A program made the translations under genes and the position numbers. From contig NZ_CP085331.1 of assembly GCF_020614375.1 (NCBI RefSeq), forward strand, positions 124,001 through 188,000: DNA of 64,000 nt, written 5' to 3'. Shown one piece after another: positions 1-7,722 of the stretch (position 1 is the stretch's first letter; each line of letters begins with the position of its first letter). This DNA is from Haladaptatus salinisoli. GTDB taxonomy: Archaea > Halobacteriota > Halobacteria > Halobacteriales > Haladaptataceae. The notes beneath the pieces are model-generated. The model had not been told where the DNA came from and ran no database searches. It saw only the letters and a program-made list of their open reading frames with translations.

Positions 1-1
1 A

Positions 2-502
2 AGCGGTATTGATGATGATGCCCGAATGGGTCCAGTTGTAAGCGAGAGTCAGCGCAAAGAGATCCTCGAATATATTGAAATTGGTAAAGAAGAAGGGGGA
101 ACACTGGTGACCGGGGGTAGTATCCCATCTGAAAAAGATCGTGGGTATTTCGTTGAACCGACGGTATTCACTGACGTCACAAACGACATGACCATTGCTC
201 GTGAGGAAATCTTCGGGCCGGTTCTTTCCGTAATTACGTTTGAGGACGAAGAGGAGGCTATTGAGATCGCTAATGACTCTCCATATGGCCTTCTCGCCGG
301 CGTCTGGACGTCTGATTTGACCCGCGCACACACGGTCGCTGAGTATCTTGACTACGGGATGGTGAGTGTCAACGAGTATCCGGTCACGTTCCCGCAAACT
401 CCCTTCGGAGGATACAAAGAAAGCGGATATGGTCGTGAGCAGGGCCGTGAAGCAATCAACGAGTACACGCAAGTGAAAAACATCAACGTTAACCTTAGTT
501 AG
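2..502 (+). CDS. Aldehyde dehydrogenase, C-terminal part (cut by window edge)
   Basis: The open frame runs in from the left edge, so only about the last 166 residues of an NAD(P)-dependent aldehyde dehydrogenase are visible; the catalytic Cys region lies outside. Seen: the family segments MGPVVSESQ, EPTVFTDV, EEIFGPVLSV and the C-terminal NEYPVTFPQTPFGGYKESGYG block. The enzyme would oxidise an aldehyde intermediate to its acid. It sits upstream of an acyl-CoA dehydrogenase and the Paa genes, which suggests a role in the same catabolic island, but the substrate cannot be read. The internal ATG at 26 is not the true start. Confidence 0.93.
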   Translation, partial: SGIDDDARMGPVVSESQRKEILEYIEIGKEEGGTLVTGGSIPSEKDRGYFVEPTVFTDVTNDMTIAREEIFGPVLSVITFEDEEEAIEIANDSPYGLLAGVWTSDLTRAHTVAEYLDYGMVSVNEYPVTFPQTPFGGYKESGYGREQGREAINEYTQVKNINVNLS

Positions 503-731
503 AGTTCAACTGAATCAAGGGATTTGTGTTCAAACTCGTCGATTGTGACTTACTCGCTTTCTTCCGGAACAAGGCTGTCCGAGATTCCTTGTTGCTTGCA
601 GAAATTCGGATGACTGTTGATATCCAAATATTGGTAGATGCCAGTGACAGTGATCTACTACTGAACACGTCCGAGATCTCTCCCACTCGAAAGGGTGAAG
701 TTTTAGCCCCTGCACTGGACTACATAAGTAC

Positions 732-1886
732 ATGGCTCTCATTGAGAGTGCGCTATCAGCAGAGAATCGAGAAGTGCGCGACCAGGCAGCCGAGTTTGCA
801 ACAGAGGTCGTCGCCCCACGTGCAGAGGAAATTGAGGAAACCGATGAGTTTCCACGGGATGTGATGGAAGCTGCTGGAGATTACGGGCTTCTCGGTATAC
901 TCCTTCCAGAGAAGTACGGCGGACTGGATTCGGATTTCGTCTCGTACTGTCTGGCAGTCGAAGAGGTTGCCCGGAAGAGCGGTGCCGTCGCAGAAAGTAT
1001 TCAGGGTCACACATTCGCTACCGTCCCAATTGCACAATTTGGCACGGAAGAACAACGTGAGACATATCTTCCCGCAATGATCAAAGGCGAGGCTGTCGGT
1101 GCAATGTTACTGACAGAGCCAGGAGCAGGCAGTTCCCCGTCCGAACTTGAGACCGTTGCCGAAGAGCGTGACGATGGCTATGCTATCTCCGGCGAGAAGG
1201 CATTTGGCACGAACGCCGGCATCGCCGATGTTCATCTTGTTGTCGCACGCGTGCAGCCGACGCCAGATGATTCTCACGGCGTGAGTGTCCTGCTTGTACC
1301 AGGGAGTGGTGAGGTGTCCGGCTTTGAATTCGATCGAACAGAGTTCATGGGTATGCGCGGCCATGTTACTGGTGACTCATCGTTTGACGATGTTATCGTT
1401 CCAAAAAACGCACTCCTCGGTGATGTTGGGCAAGGATTCCGTATCGCAATGGGAACCATCGATATGGCTCGAACAGGGCTTGGTGGGATCGGTATTGGAA
1501 TTGCCGGAGCAGCGTTCGACCGTGCGATCGAATATGCGAGTGAGCGCGAGCAAGGGGGGCAACCAGTTGGAAACTATCAAGCGGTTCAGGTACTCATCGC
1601 CGAGATGGACTCCCAACTTGAAAGTGCACGTCACCTTGTATATGATTCTGCGACCATGATTGCTGGCGATAAAGGCGACACACGTGCATCCAGCAAAGCA
1701 AAGTTCGTCGCGAGCGATGCTGCCGAGTTCGTGACTCGAAACGCGATTCAAATTCACGGAGGGAAAGGATACAGGACTGATCTCCCGCTAGAACGGTACT
1801 ACCGGGACGCCAAAATACTGAGCATCATTGGCGGAACAAGCGAAATTCAGAAGACAACAGTTGCGAGTGCTGCACTCGGAATCTAA
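732..1886 (+). CDS. Acyl-CoA dehydrogenase family protein
   Basis: A 384-residue FAD flavoenzyme of normal family length that introduces a 2,3-double bond into an acyl-CoA. Seen: an N-terminal helical domain (about 10-120), the substrate/FAD segment MLLTEPGAGSSPSEL, a middle beta domain with FMGMRGHVTGDSSFDDV, and the C-terminal helical domain with IQIHGGKGY. Odd: where many family members have a catalytic Glu in YEGTSEIQ, this protein reads SIIGGTSEIQ (about residues 364-373), so the base must lie elsewhere, as in isovaleryl-CoA dehydrogenase, or activity is altered. It stands alone on its strand, 230 bp after the aldehyde dehydrogenase. Confidence 0.9.
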   Translation: MALIESALSAENREVRDQAAEFATEVVAPRAEEIEETDEFPRDVMEAAGDYGLLGILLPEKYGGLDSDFVSYCLAVEEVARKSGAVAESIQGHTFATVPIAQFGTEEQRETYLPAMIKGEAVGAMLLTEPGAGSSPSELETVAEERDDGYAISGEKAFGTNAGIADVHLVVARVQPTPDDSHGVSVLLVPGSGEVSGFEFDRTEFMGMRGHVTGDSSFDDVIVPKNALLGDVGQGFRIAMGTIDMARTGLGGIGIGIAGAAFDRAIEYASEREQGGQPVGNYQAVQVLIAEMDSQLESARHLVYDSATMIAGDKGDTRASSKAKFVASDAAEFVTRNAIQIHGGKGYRTDLPLERYYRDAKILSIIGGTSEIQKTTVASAALGI

Positions 1887-2257
1887 TTGCCAACACTTGA
1901 AAACGATGTCCTCTGACCTACTTGACTCTGGTTCACTCGCGTCGACGCATAGACCTCATTGAAGTACGAAAATTACGTTTCCACAACGTTTCTTTCTAAA
2001 TTCCAGAGTTTCCTCCGAGAGCGCAGTTTCCAGTGGCTAAGAGCGTTCTCCGTCTACGTCTATTAGCATCGTAAGAAAAAATTGAATACACACGTGAGCA
2101 CTGACTACTCCTCTCAACACCTCAGGCGCTCGTTGAAGGAGAGGACTCAATCTCTATGTTTTAGCTCAGATACTGATGAATACCCGGAGCTCGCTTGGAG
2201 GAAGGTCGATGGGACGAGCGACCGTGATGAGTATCCATAGAGATCTCTCCTATCAGA
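1887..2257. other. Intergenic gap, nothing recognised
   Basis: About 370 bp lies between the ends of the convergent acyl-CoA dehydrogenase and enoyl-CoA hydratase genes. I see no convincing reading frame, RNA or repeat; convergent terminators would be expected here but no clear hairpin stands out. Confidence 0.4.
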
Positions 2258-3112
2258 TCAGTGCTCGGAATTGACTTTTGAGAGCTCTTTAACGTCCTTA
2301 TCGCCAAGTTCAGCTTCGACGAAGTCTGGGTCACGCTTTTCGAGGAATGCAGCGATTCCTTCCTTCGCACCGGGTGTGTCGAAGAGTTGGTTCTGAAGTT
2401 CGCGTTCGTGCGCCAGAGCATCCCAAAGGGGCAGTTCCATCCCTTCGTTAACGGCAAGTTTGTCGAAGCCAACTGCTTTGTTCGGGAGTTGGGCGATCTC
2501 ATGCGCAAACTCAAGCACTTCCTCTTCTGCTTCTCCCACTTCAGTGAGTTCGTCAAACAGCCCAATTTCGTGCGCTTCCTCGGGGGTAAGCGTTTCACCG
2601 CTAATCATCATCTTGAGTGCTTTCGACCGACCGACGTAGCGGGGAAGGAGTTGCGTTCCTGCTTCACCGGGGATGAGTCCCAAGTCAACCTCAGGCACGC
2701 CGATATTGTACTCGTCATCGTTACCAATGTACCGCATGTCACATGCGAGGGCAAATTCGAGACCACCACCCATGCAGTGACCGTCGACGGCGGCGATGAA
2801 TAGGGTGTCCGTCGTCCGCATCTTCATGATCGCTTCCTTGCTCGTCTGACTCGCTTTACCAATGTGGCTGCCGCTTTCCTCCTGCAGCACCTCAATGTCA
2901 AAGCCGGTCGAGAAGAATCGGTCGTTTGCGCTGGCGAGAACGGCAACACGGACATCCTCGTCGAATCGAACACTCTCGATGGCCGACTGAAGTTCGATTA
3001 TCATATCGAGGTCGTGGGCGTTCGCCGGCGGTCGGTCGATGCGAAGGATTCCCACATGGTCATCCATCTCAGTACTGAAGTTCTCTAACTCGAGGTCAGC
3101 GAATGACTCCAT
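2258..3112 (-). CDS. Enoyl-CoA hydratase/isomerase (crotonase family)
   Basis: A 284-residue crotonase that would hydrate or isomerise an enoyl-CoA. Seen: the two oxyanion-hole segments (FFSTGFDIEVL and MGGGLEFALACDMRYI), both acidic positions expected in hydratases (Glu in GGGLEFA and in VPEVDLGLIPG), and the C-terminal tail FLEKRDPDFVEAEL. The ATG at 3112 is chosen because a TATA-like element at 3137-3146 lies about 30 nt upstream, fitting a leaderless mRNA. It is transcribed away from the PPOX-fold gene and toward the acyl-CoA dehydrogenase. A beta-oxidation role for ring-derived acyl-CoAs (PaaF/PaaG-like) is inferred; the exact reaction is not readable. Confidence 0.9.
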   Translation of the reverse strand: MESFADLELENFSTEMDDHVGILRIDRPPANAHDLDMIIELQSAIESVRFDEDVRVAVLASANDRFFSTGFDIEVLQEESGSHIGKASQTSKEAIMKMRTTDTLFIAAVDGHCMGGGLEFALACDMRYIGNDDEYNIGVPEVDLGLIPGEAGTQLLPRYVGRSKALKMMISGETLTPEEAHEIGLFDELTEVGEAEEEVLEFAHEIAQLPNKAVGFDKLAVNEGMELPLWDALAHERELQNQLFDTPGAKEGIAAFLEKRDPDFVEAELGDKDVKELSKVNSEH

Positions 3113-3136
3113 ACACTAATTCAGTTATCACCCACC

Positions 3137-3146
3137 CATATATAAG
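3137..3146 (-). promoter_or_regulatory. TATA box for the crotonase gene
   Basis: On the minus strand the sequence reads CTTATATATG, centred about 30 nt before the ATG at 3112, the spacing expected of an archaeal TATA box with a leaderless transcript. The element is nearly symmetrical, so it might also serve the divergent gene at 3189. Confidence 0.5.
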
Positions 3147-3188
3147 TTTGGTAGGTAGGCTGAAGAGCTTCAGCCACGAATTTTCGAT

Positions 3189-3623
3189 GTGACCCGAGAT
3201 TACGACAAAATCGCACTTACCGAAGATGAGCGAGCAGGGTTACTCGGTCAGATGCCAGTGATGCGATTTGCAAGTGTCGGACCTGACGGACTTCCACACG
3301 TTGTTCCTGTAGCCTTTGCAGAGGTAAATGGAAAACTGTGCTTTGAAACCGACGACGATGCAGTCAAGACGAAGAACGTGAGGGCGACACGAAAAGCCGC
3401 GGCGGTTGTTGATGCAGGTGCCGACGACTACTCACAACATCGCGGGATCATGTGGCGAGGAGGTGCATCAGTAGTACATGATCGTGAGTTCGAGAAACAG
3501 ATTGAACGCGCGCTGTTTGGAACCGTTAAATCCATTCCGGGAGCTGATGGACACCAACGGGTTAAAATCGCACTCACACCGGAATCGGAGATTTCGTGGG
3601 ACTTCCGAAAGTTGCCGCGCTAG
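3189..3623 (+). CDS. PPOX-fold flavin/F420-binding protein
   Basis: A 144-residue single-domain protein with the split-barrel fold of the pyridoxamine-5'-phosphate-oxidase / F420-dependent family. Seen: the start of the barrel MRFASVGPDGLPHVVPVAF, a second strand GKLCFETDDDAVKTKNV, and a C-terminal tail EISWDFRKLPR like that of F420-dependent TIGR03618/TIGR03668-type enzymes. It likely uses F420 or a flavin to reduce an unknown substrate; which cofactor is an inference. The start is a GTG. Its 3' end overlaps by 4 bp, tail to tail, with the PaaD zinc-ribbon gene. Confidence 0.78.
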   Translation: MTRDYDKIALTEDERAGLLGQMPVMRFASVGPDGLPHVVPVAFAEVNGKLCFETDDDAVKTKNVRATRKAAAVVDAGADDYSQHRGIMWRGGASVVHDREFEKQIERALFGTVKSIPGADGHQRVKIALTPESEISWDFRKLPR

Positions 3624-3814
3624 CGACCAGTGTCTGGCCGTTTCCCGTCATACTTGAGCCGTTCAAACATGGTTTGGCAGTGATGACAGTAATACTGTGT
3701 TTTCGAAATCTCCGATCCGAATGCAGACTCTCGCTCAACGTCGGTCGACCCGCAGAAAGGACATGATGGTTCGAATTCGTCCTTCTCGGTCGAAGGTCCA
3801 TTCATGGCGCTCAT
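3620..3814 (-). CDS. PaaD C-terminal zinc-ribbon as a separate protein
   Basis: A 64-residue protein with a four-Cys zinc ribbon: CPFCGSTDVERESAFGS followed by YYCHHCQTMFERLKYDG. This matches the C-terminal Cys-rich tail of bacterial PaaD, which carries the motif CPxCGSxxT...FGS...CxxC. Here it is encoded apart from the DUF59 half of PaaD and comes last in the operon. The start ATG overlaps the paaC stop in a 4-bp ATGA, so it is translationally coupled. Role inferred: it completes a two-piece PaaD needed for metallocentre assembly in the epoxidase. Longer upstream starts would run into paaC and are rejected. Confidence 0.82.
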   Translation of the reverse strand: MSAMNGPSTEKDEFEPSCPFCGSTDVERESAFGSEISKTQYYCHHCQTMFERLKYDGKRPDTGR

Positions 3815-4575
3815 TCCACTGCGAACTCTTTGTTCTGGACACCGGTTAAGGAGTCGACGACCGATTGACTGATCACACCATTCTCGACTCGCCGCCGAGT
3901 AGCATCCCACTCGTCAGGTGATGGTGCCTCTCGAGTGACATCATCTAGTGAAACGTCCGTCCCGTCGAAGAGGTTCTCGTAGTGTGAGAATAGCGCTGTT
4001 CGTAGTTCCACGGCCGATCGGTCTACGAATCCCCCTTGTACAAGAGGATCTGAATCAGAGTCATAGGACGCTGGACCGAGGAAAACCAACGTCTTCGACA
4101 GCGCATCCTCGACGATGGGTTGTAATTCATCGGGACGGTTTCGTGCGAGTGTCGTCAGCCGAGCGTCATGGTATTCAAGATGGAAGTACTCGTCTTGGCC
4201 TATCTTCTCGACGAGTCCAGTAAAATCTTCGGCGGTAATCGAATCGAGTAAATACCAAGCTGCGCGATCTGCGGTCGCGACTGTGGCAAGATGTTCGACC
4301 CAAGTTTCGCTCGCAGTGTCCAGTACCGCTGCATTCCTGAACTCATTGGGTTCACGATCTCCTTCGAGCCAGTCGGTTTCTCGACCTTGTTGTTCGAGGA
4401 GACGGACTAGTTGTCGGACATGGCCTACTTCGTCTTGGGCAGCACTAGCACCGCCAATATCATCTTCGAGCGACGGTCCTGCTAACATCCACTCGGCATA
4501 ACGGTGTGAGAGGAGGAGCTTTGTATCAGTGATCGCCTGTACGTAGTCCACTGCACCCTCTGGCCATTCGTTCAT
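3811..4575 (-). CDS. paaC: 1,2-phenylacetyl-CoA epoxidase subunit PaaC
   Basis: A 254-residue ferritin-like helical protein, the structural partner of PaaA in the multicomponent epoxidase that adds one oxygen to the phenylacetyl-CoA ring. Seen: two helix motifs of the family, AAQDEVGHVRQLVRLLEQQ (about 45-65) and DEYFHLEYHDAR, plus REPNEFRNAAV and the conserved LFLGPA-like segment KTLVFLGPASYDSD. Length is like bacterial PaaC (about 250). Its start overlaps the paaB stop by 4 bp (ATGA), and its stop overlaps the zinc-ribbon start in the same way. Confidence 0.92.
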   Translation of the reverse strand: MNEWPEGAVDYVQAITDTKLLLSHRYAEWMLAGPSLEDDIGGASAAQDEVGHVRQLVRLLEQQGRETDWLEGDREPNEFRNAAVLDTASETWVEHLATVATADRAAWYLLDSITAEDFTGLVEKIGQDEYFHLEYHDARLTTLARNRPDELQPIVEDALSKTLVFLGPASYDSDSDPLVQGGFVDRSAVELRTALFSHYENLFDGTDVSLDDVTREAPSPDEWDATRRRVENGVISQSVVDSLTGVQNKEFAVE

Positions 4576-4781
4576 GCATCCACCTCAGGGGTCGGTGTTT
4601 CGTACTCACCAGTGACCTCCAAGAGATCATTCTCTGCAACCACTGCCATATAGTTCCAGTCCTCTTCATCGAACGTTGTCCTAGCATATGACTTTGCTAA
4701 TCGACCGTTTTCGGCCTCAACTCGGCCGATGTGAGTAATGTCACCACCAGGGTTGATTTGTGCGAATACTTCGTATCTCAT
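4572..4781 (-). CDS. paaB: 1,2-phenylacetyl-CoA epoxidase subunit PaaB
   Basis: A 69-residue protein beginning MRYEVFAQINPGGDITHIG and continuing with AENGRLAKSYARTTFDEEDW, which matches the PaaB pattern of an FxQ...HxGSxxA strand followed by a helix and a (Y/W)-containing strand. PaaB bridges PaaA-PaaC heterodimers in known complexes. It is shorter than enterobacterial PaaB (about 95 residues), so this is a minimal form. It is coupled by ATGA-type overlaps to paaD before it and paaC after it. Confidence 0.88.
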   Translation of the reverse strand: MRYEVFAQINPGGDITHIGRVEAENGRLAKSYARTTFDEEDWNYMAVVAENDLLEVTGEYETPTPEVDA

Positions 4782-5152
4782 AGGCTAATTCCAGCGTTGC
4801 GGATTTTATCTCTGACATCCGATTCGAGCATGTCCTTCGACCAGACAGGATCCCAAACAATGTCGATTGTGACGGACGTGACGCCGTCAACCGGACGAAG
4901 GATACTTTTGATATCGTTCTGGATGAAATCGTATGCGGGACATCCCATGCAGGGGAATGTCATTTCAACGGTTACTTCGCCCTCTTTCTCCCGAATATCG
5001 TAAATCATCCCCATCTCGACCAGACTGACGGGAATATGGGGATCAGGGATCTCATCGACGAGGCTCCAGAGTTCTCGTTCAAACGTTGACGTATCCTCGC
5101 CTGGACCGAGGGTGATTCCAGTAGCGTCACTACTTGCAACATTCGTGCTCAT
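4778..5152 (-). CDS. paaD: PaaD, MIP18/DUF59 half (Fe-S or metallocentre assembly)
   Basis: A 124-residue protein with a MIP18/DUF59 domain: EIPDPHIPVSLVEMGMIYDI, then VEMTFPCMGCPAYDFI (the CP motif of the family) and VDIVWDP-like VTIDIVWDPVWSKDML. It lacks the C-terminal Cys-rich ribbon found in bacterial PaaD; that ribbon is a separate gene at the end of this operon. The ATG at 5152 is chosen because it overlaps the paaA stop as ATGA; the frame stays open further upstream but would read inside paaA. Likely role: maturation of the PaaA di-iron centre. Confidence 0.9.
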   Translation of the reverse strand: MSTNVASSDATGITLGPGEDTSTFERELWSLVDEIPDPHIPVSLVEMGMIYDIREKEGEVTVEMTFPCMGCPAYDFIQNDIKSILRPVDGVTSVTIDIVWDPVWSKDMLESDVRDKIRNAGISL

Positions 5153-6069
5153 GCCAGACCCTCCAACTTCCCAGATTGGATCATGTTGACGTACTTCTCG
5201 TTGGCTGGACCGCGCGATCGCCAGCGATCGATAACGTCGGACCACGAAATGGGCTGGTCAAACAGCCATTCCTTGTTCTTCTCATCGAAAGCGACGGGAA
5301 GATCATATTCAAGGACGTATTCGTCAGCCTCTTCGTCGTAATGAGCCGGAACATCAAGGTCGAGCTCATTACAGAGCGGAACGGTTCGTTCCATCCAAGC
5401 CTGACGAAGTTCGTCGTTGGTCAATCCCTTGATTCGATACTCGATTTGATCGTTGTGCTTCTTTTTGTCGTCTGGGAGTCCGAACCATTCGATTGCGATG
5501 GGGAACATCCAATCGACGGCCTTCTGGAGCTTTTGTTTCGTTTTGTCGTTTTTCATCGCCAGTCGGCGCATCCACGTTTCACCGTGTCGAAGGTGGAACT
5601 GCTCTTCCTTACTAACCTTCGTCAACGCACGTTTCCATGGTGCGTATGAGGTATTTTCATGGACGTCACTGAGGAGAACGATGCCGGCTCGGTCGAACAA
5701 GCCATGGGCAGTCACGAGTTCAGCGAAATTATCGATATGTTGGTCGAAGCCGTAGGTGTTCCGGAACTCGTGTGGTTCACGACCGTAGACTAATTCCTCA
5801 CGACTCATACCGAGGTCTTCGAGGAGGCGATAGGCGATGTGGCCGTGGCCAAGTTCGTCCTGGATCACGCTCACACAGGATGTTCGGGCGTTCAGACTAG
5901 GTGCGTTTAACGACTGTTCATAGTATGCCGGGGCGCTCATTAGCTCCGTGTCCCCGGATACTTTAAGGATTGTTTTCAGCGCATCGAGGTAGCCGTCTGT
6001 CATTTCTTCGGTCGATTCAATCATACGTCCGTTTTGCAGTTCATCTTTGAACTGCTGTTCGCTAACCAT
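5149..6069 (-). CDS. paaA: 1,2-phenylacetyl-CoA epoxidase catalytic subunit PaaA
   Basis: A 306-residue di-iron oxygenase subunit and the catalytic component of phenylacetyl-CoA epoxidase. Seen: two ExxH iron-ligand motifs, IQDELGHGHIAYRLL and SKEEQFHLRHGETWM, the PaaA segments SLNARTSCVSVIQDE and YGREPHEFRNTY, and the C-terminal block RWRSRGPANEKYV. The ATG at 6069 follows a strong Shine-Dalgarno (AGGAGGGA, 6-nt spacing) and a TATA box. It is the first gene of the operon paaA-paaD-paaB-paaC-zinc ribbon; gene order differs from the bacterial ABCDE order, and no PaaE reductase follows. Confidence 0.95.
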   Translation of the reverse strand: MVSEQQFKDELQNGRMIESTEEMTDGYLDALKTILKVSGDTELMSAPAYYEQSLNAPSLNARTSCVSVIQDELGHGHIAYRLLEDLGMSREELVYGREPHEFRNTYGFDQHIDNFAELVTAHGLFDRAGIVLLSDVHENTSYAPWKRALTKVSKEEQFHLRHGETWMRRLAMKNDKTKQKLQKAVDWMFPIAIEWFGLPDDKKKHNDQIEYRIKGLTNDELRQAWMERTVPLCNELDLDVPAHYDEEADEYVLEYDLPVAFDEKNKEWLFDQPISWSDVIDRWRSRGPANEKYVNMIQSGKLEGLA

Positions 6070-6075
6070 CTTGCG

Positions 6076-6114
6076 TCCCTCCTTTCTTGGTTTACCGGCG
6101 CGTACATATAATAC
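6076..6114 (-). promoter_or_regulatory. paa operon promoter and Shine-Dalgarno
   Basis: On the minus strand, a TATA-like GTATTATATG lies at 6114-6105 and the Shine-Dalgarno AGGAGGGA at 6083-6076, six bases before the paaA ATG. A start site about 26 nt after the TATA box would give a short leader just long enough to hold the Shine-Dalgarno. This contrasts with the leaderless pattern of many neighbouring genes. Confidence 0.6.
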
Positions 6115-6396
6115 TTGCCATGGTACACCATGTGTTAGCCAAAATCGCTTGCTCGTTGATTGTGAGACAACGGATAATCGGTGAAACCATAGCATCCATC
6201 TCCTGTTCACCAATCAATGGCGTTGTTGACGCTCACATCCGTATGCATCTGTGCTTGGGGCTCAACAGAAGAGGAGCTAGGCTTAAGAACCACTCACCTA
6301 AGTGCGAACGCAAACACGACCTCCACAGAGCGCTTTCGGTTCTATCCTTTGTGAAAGGAAGAACACCCATATGGGATCTCCCATCCTTTGGGGACA

Positions 6397-6406
6397 ACTT
6401 ATTTAT
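6397..6406 (+). promoter_or_regulatory. TATA box for the GNAT-ferredoxin pair
   Basis: ACTTATTTATC lies about 28 nt before the ATG at 6429, which fits a leaderless archaeal promoter driving the acetyltransferase and ferredoxin genes. A second AT-rich stretch directly before the ATG is too close to act as a TATA box. Confidence 0.5.
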
Positions 6407-6428
6407 CACATGTGTTTGACTCCTATAT

Positions 6429-6911
6429 ATGGAATTCACAACCAGACATGCAGATGCTCAGGATGGCGACGCCCTCCTTGAATTGTGGCATGGATTTACG
6501 AATCATCTCTCCAAGTACGATGAACGATACCGGCATAAGGAGAGTGCCGACGAACGGTGGCTCTCGTACTTTGAGAATCAATTGGTTGACTCAAAGTACG
6601 GGACGGTCGTCGTCGCCGAAGCTGATAACGAACTTGTCGGTGTTGCTGAAGCACGGATCATGGGGAACCACCCCATCTTTCGGCTTGAGGATCATGGGCA
6701 CATCAACGGGCTCTATGTGATAGAGTCCTACAGAGGTGAAGGAATTGGGCGAGCACTCCTTCAGACTGCAGAGGAGTGGTTTACCACTTCGCCTCGTGAT
6801 GTGAATTTCTATCGCATCAATGCGATCGAAGGAGATGCAAAAGCACAGGAGAAGTATTCAGCACTTGGGTTCACCCCCGTCGAACACATCTACGAGAAAC
6901 AGCTGGAGTGA
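6429..6911 (+). CDS. GNAT-family N-acetyltransferase
   Basis: A 160-residue GCN5-related acetyltransferase. Seen: an N-terminal TTRHADAQDGDALLELW strand-helix, a central VVVAEADNELVGVAEARI beta region, and the acetyl-CoA pyrophosphate loop GLYVIESYRGEGIGRALL (Q/RxxGxG/A form). The substrate is unknown. It is divergent from the paa operon across about 360 bp and is directly followed, with a 2-bp gap, by the 2Fe-2S ferredoxin, so the two are probably co-transcribed. A link to Paa function is positional only. Confidence 0.85.
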   Translation: MEFTTRHADAQDGDALLELWHGFTNHLSKYDERYRHKESADERWLSYFENQLVDSKYGTVVVAEADNELVGVAEARIMGNHPIFRLEDHGHINGLYVIESYRGEGIGRALLQTAEEWFTTSPRDVNFYRINAIEGDAKAQEKYSALGFTPVEHIYEKQLE

Positions 6912-6913
6912 CA

Positions 6914-7195
6914 ATGGTTGAGACTCACAAGGTAAAATTCGTCAATGAAGATGTCACGATAGAGGTTCCCGAGAATCAGCCGATTTTGGAGGCTGCAGAG
7001 GAATCTGGACTCGAGCTCCCATACCAGTGCCGAATGGGCGTCTGTGGAGTTTGCTCGGGCATGGTCATTGAAGGAGAGGTTGATCAAACAGAAGGGATGT
7101 TTCTCTCCGACACAGAACGCGAAGAAGGGTACGTGCTCACGTGTATTGCGAAACCGCGATCCGACGTGAAAATCGAGACGAACACCGGTCCATAG
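6914..7195 (+). CDS. 2Fe-2S plant-type ferredoxin (candidate electron donor to Paa epoxidase)
   Basis: A 93-residue ferredoxin with the plant-type cluster motif: YQCRMGVCGVCSGMV (C-x4-C-x2-C) and the distal Cys in VLTCIAKP. It resembles the ferredoxin domain at the C-terminus of PaaE reductases rather than the longer halophilic ferredoxins of about 129 residues. No FAD/NAD(P)-binding reductase domain is present here. It sits opposite the paa operon and may replace PaaE with help from a separate reductase (inference). The ATG at 6914 is preferred; a GTG at 6908 would overlap the GNAT stop. Confidence 0.88.
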   Translation: MVETHKVKFVNEDVTIEVPENQPILEAAEESGLELPYQCRMGVCGVCSGMVIEGEVDQTEGMFLSDTEREEGYVLTCIAKPRSDVKIETNTGP

Positions 7196-7722
7196 CAGTT
7201 TCCAAATCCATTGATTTTCTGTTCATACGAATCCGAGCTAGATTTGCGTTTCCCGTGGTGTTTACGTTTTCTGTTTACACAACTCTTGAAATCGAACTGT
7301 TCATACTTCCTAAGCAGATCGACTTCATAAATAGAGCCCCCGTTACAAGCCTATTCGTGTAATGAAGAGCTAACGCACCACCGATTCACGGATTACAGCA
7401 GTAGGACTGTAATGGAATACTCGCGATATTTAATGGTTAATGATGTCATTCGGGCGTTTTTCGTCTACTGCCCCCGCCATCGTAAACGAAATTGTAATCA
7501 ATTCTTGTAAACAGGCGGAACAGGGTCGAAAACGGTGTTTTCCCGCCTTGGCAGAAAATTTTCCATATCGCAAGGTACTCACGAAGGGTTCGATTACGGT
7601 GCTAACTTGACAACTGCCGTCTTCGTCTATACGAAAAGAGACCGACTAATCGTTGTTAATTCTCCATAAACTACGACAGCCAGGTTCGTATGCTCCTTTA
7701 CAATAGTGGAAAAAGGCTTTGC
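7196..7722. other. Intergenic region, no gene seen
   Basis: About 530 bp lies between the convergent ferredoxin and acyl-CoA ligase genes. No supported reading frame is seen. Several AT-rich pieces share the words GTTTAC / GTAAAC (near 7262, 7275, 7474 and 7488), but spacing and orientation are irregular, so I do not call an operator. Confidence 0.35.

Noticed and set aside
526..864. 112-codon frame before the acyl-CoA dehydrogenase
   Set aside because: It overlaps the start of the acyl-CoA dehydrogenase in another frame and has no family-like segment.
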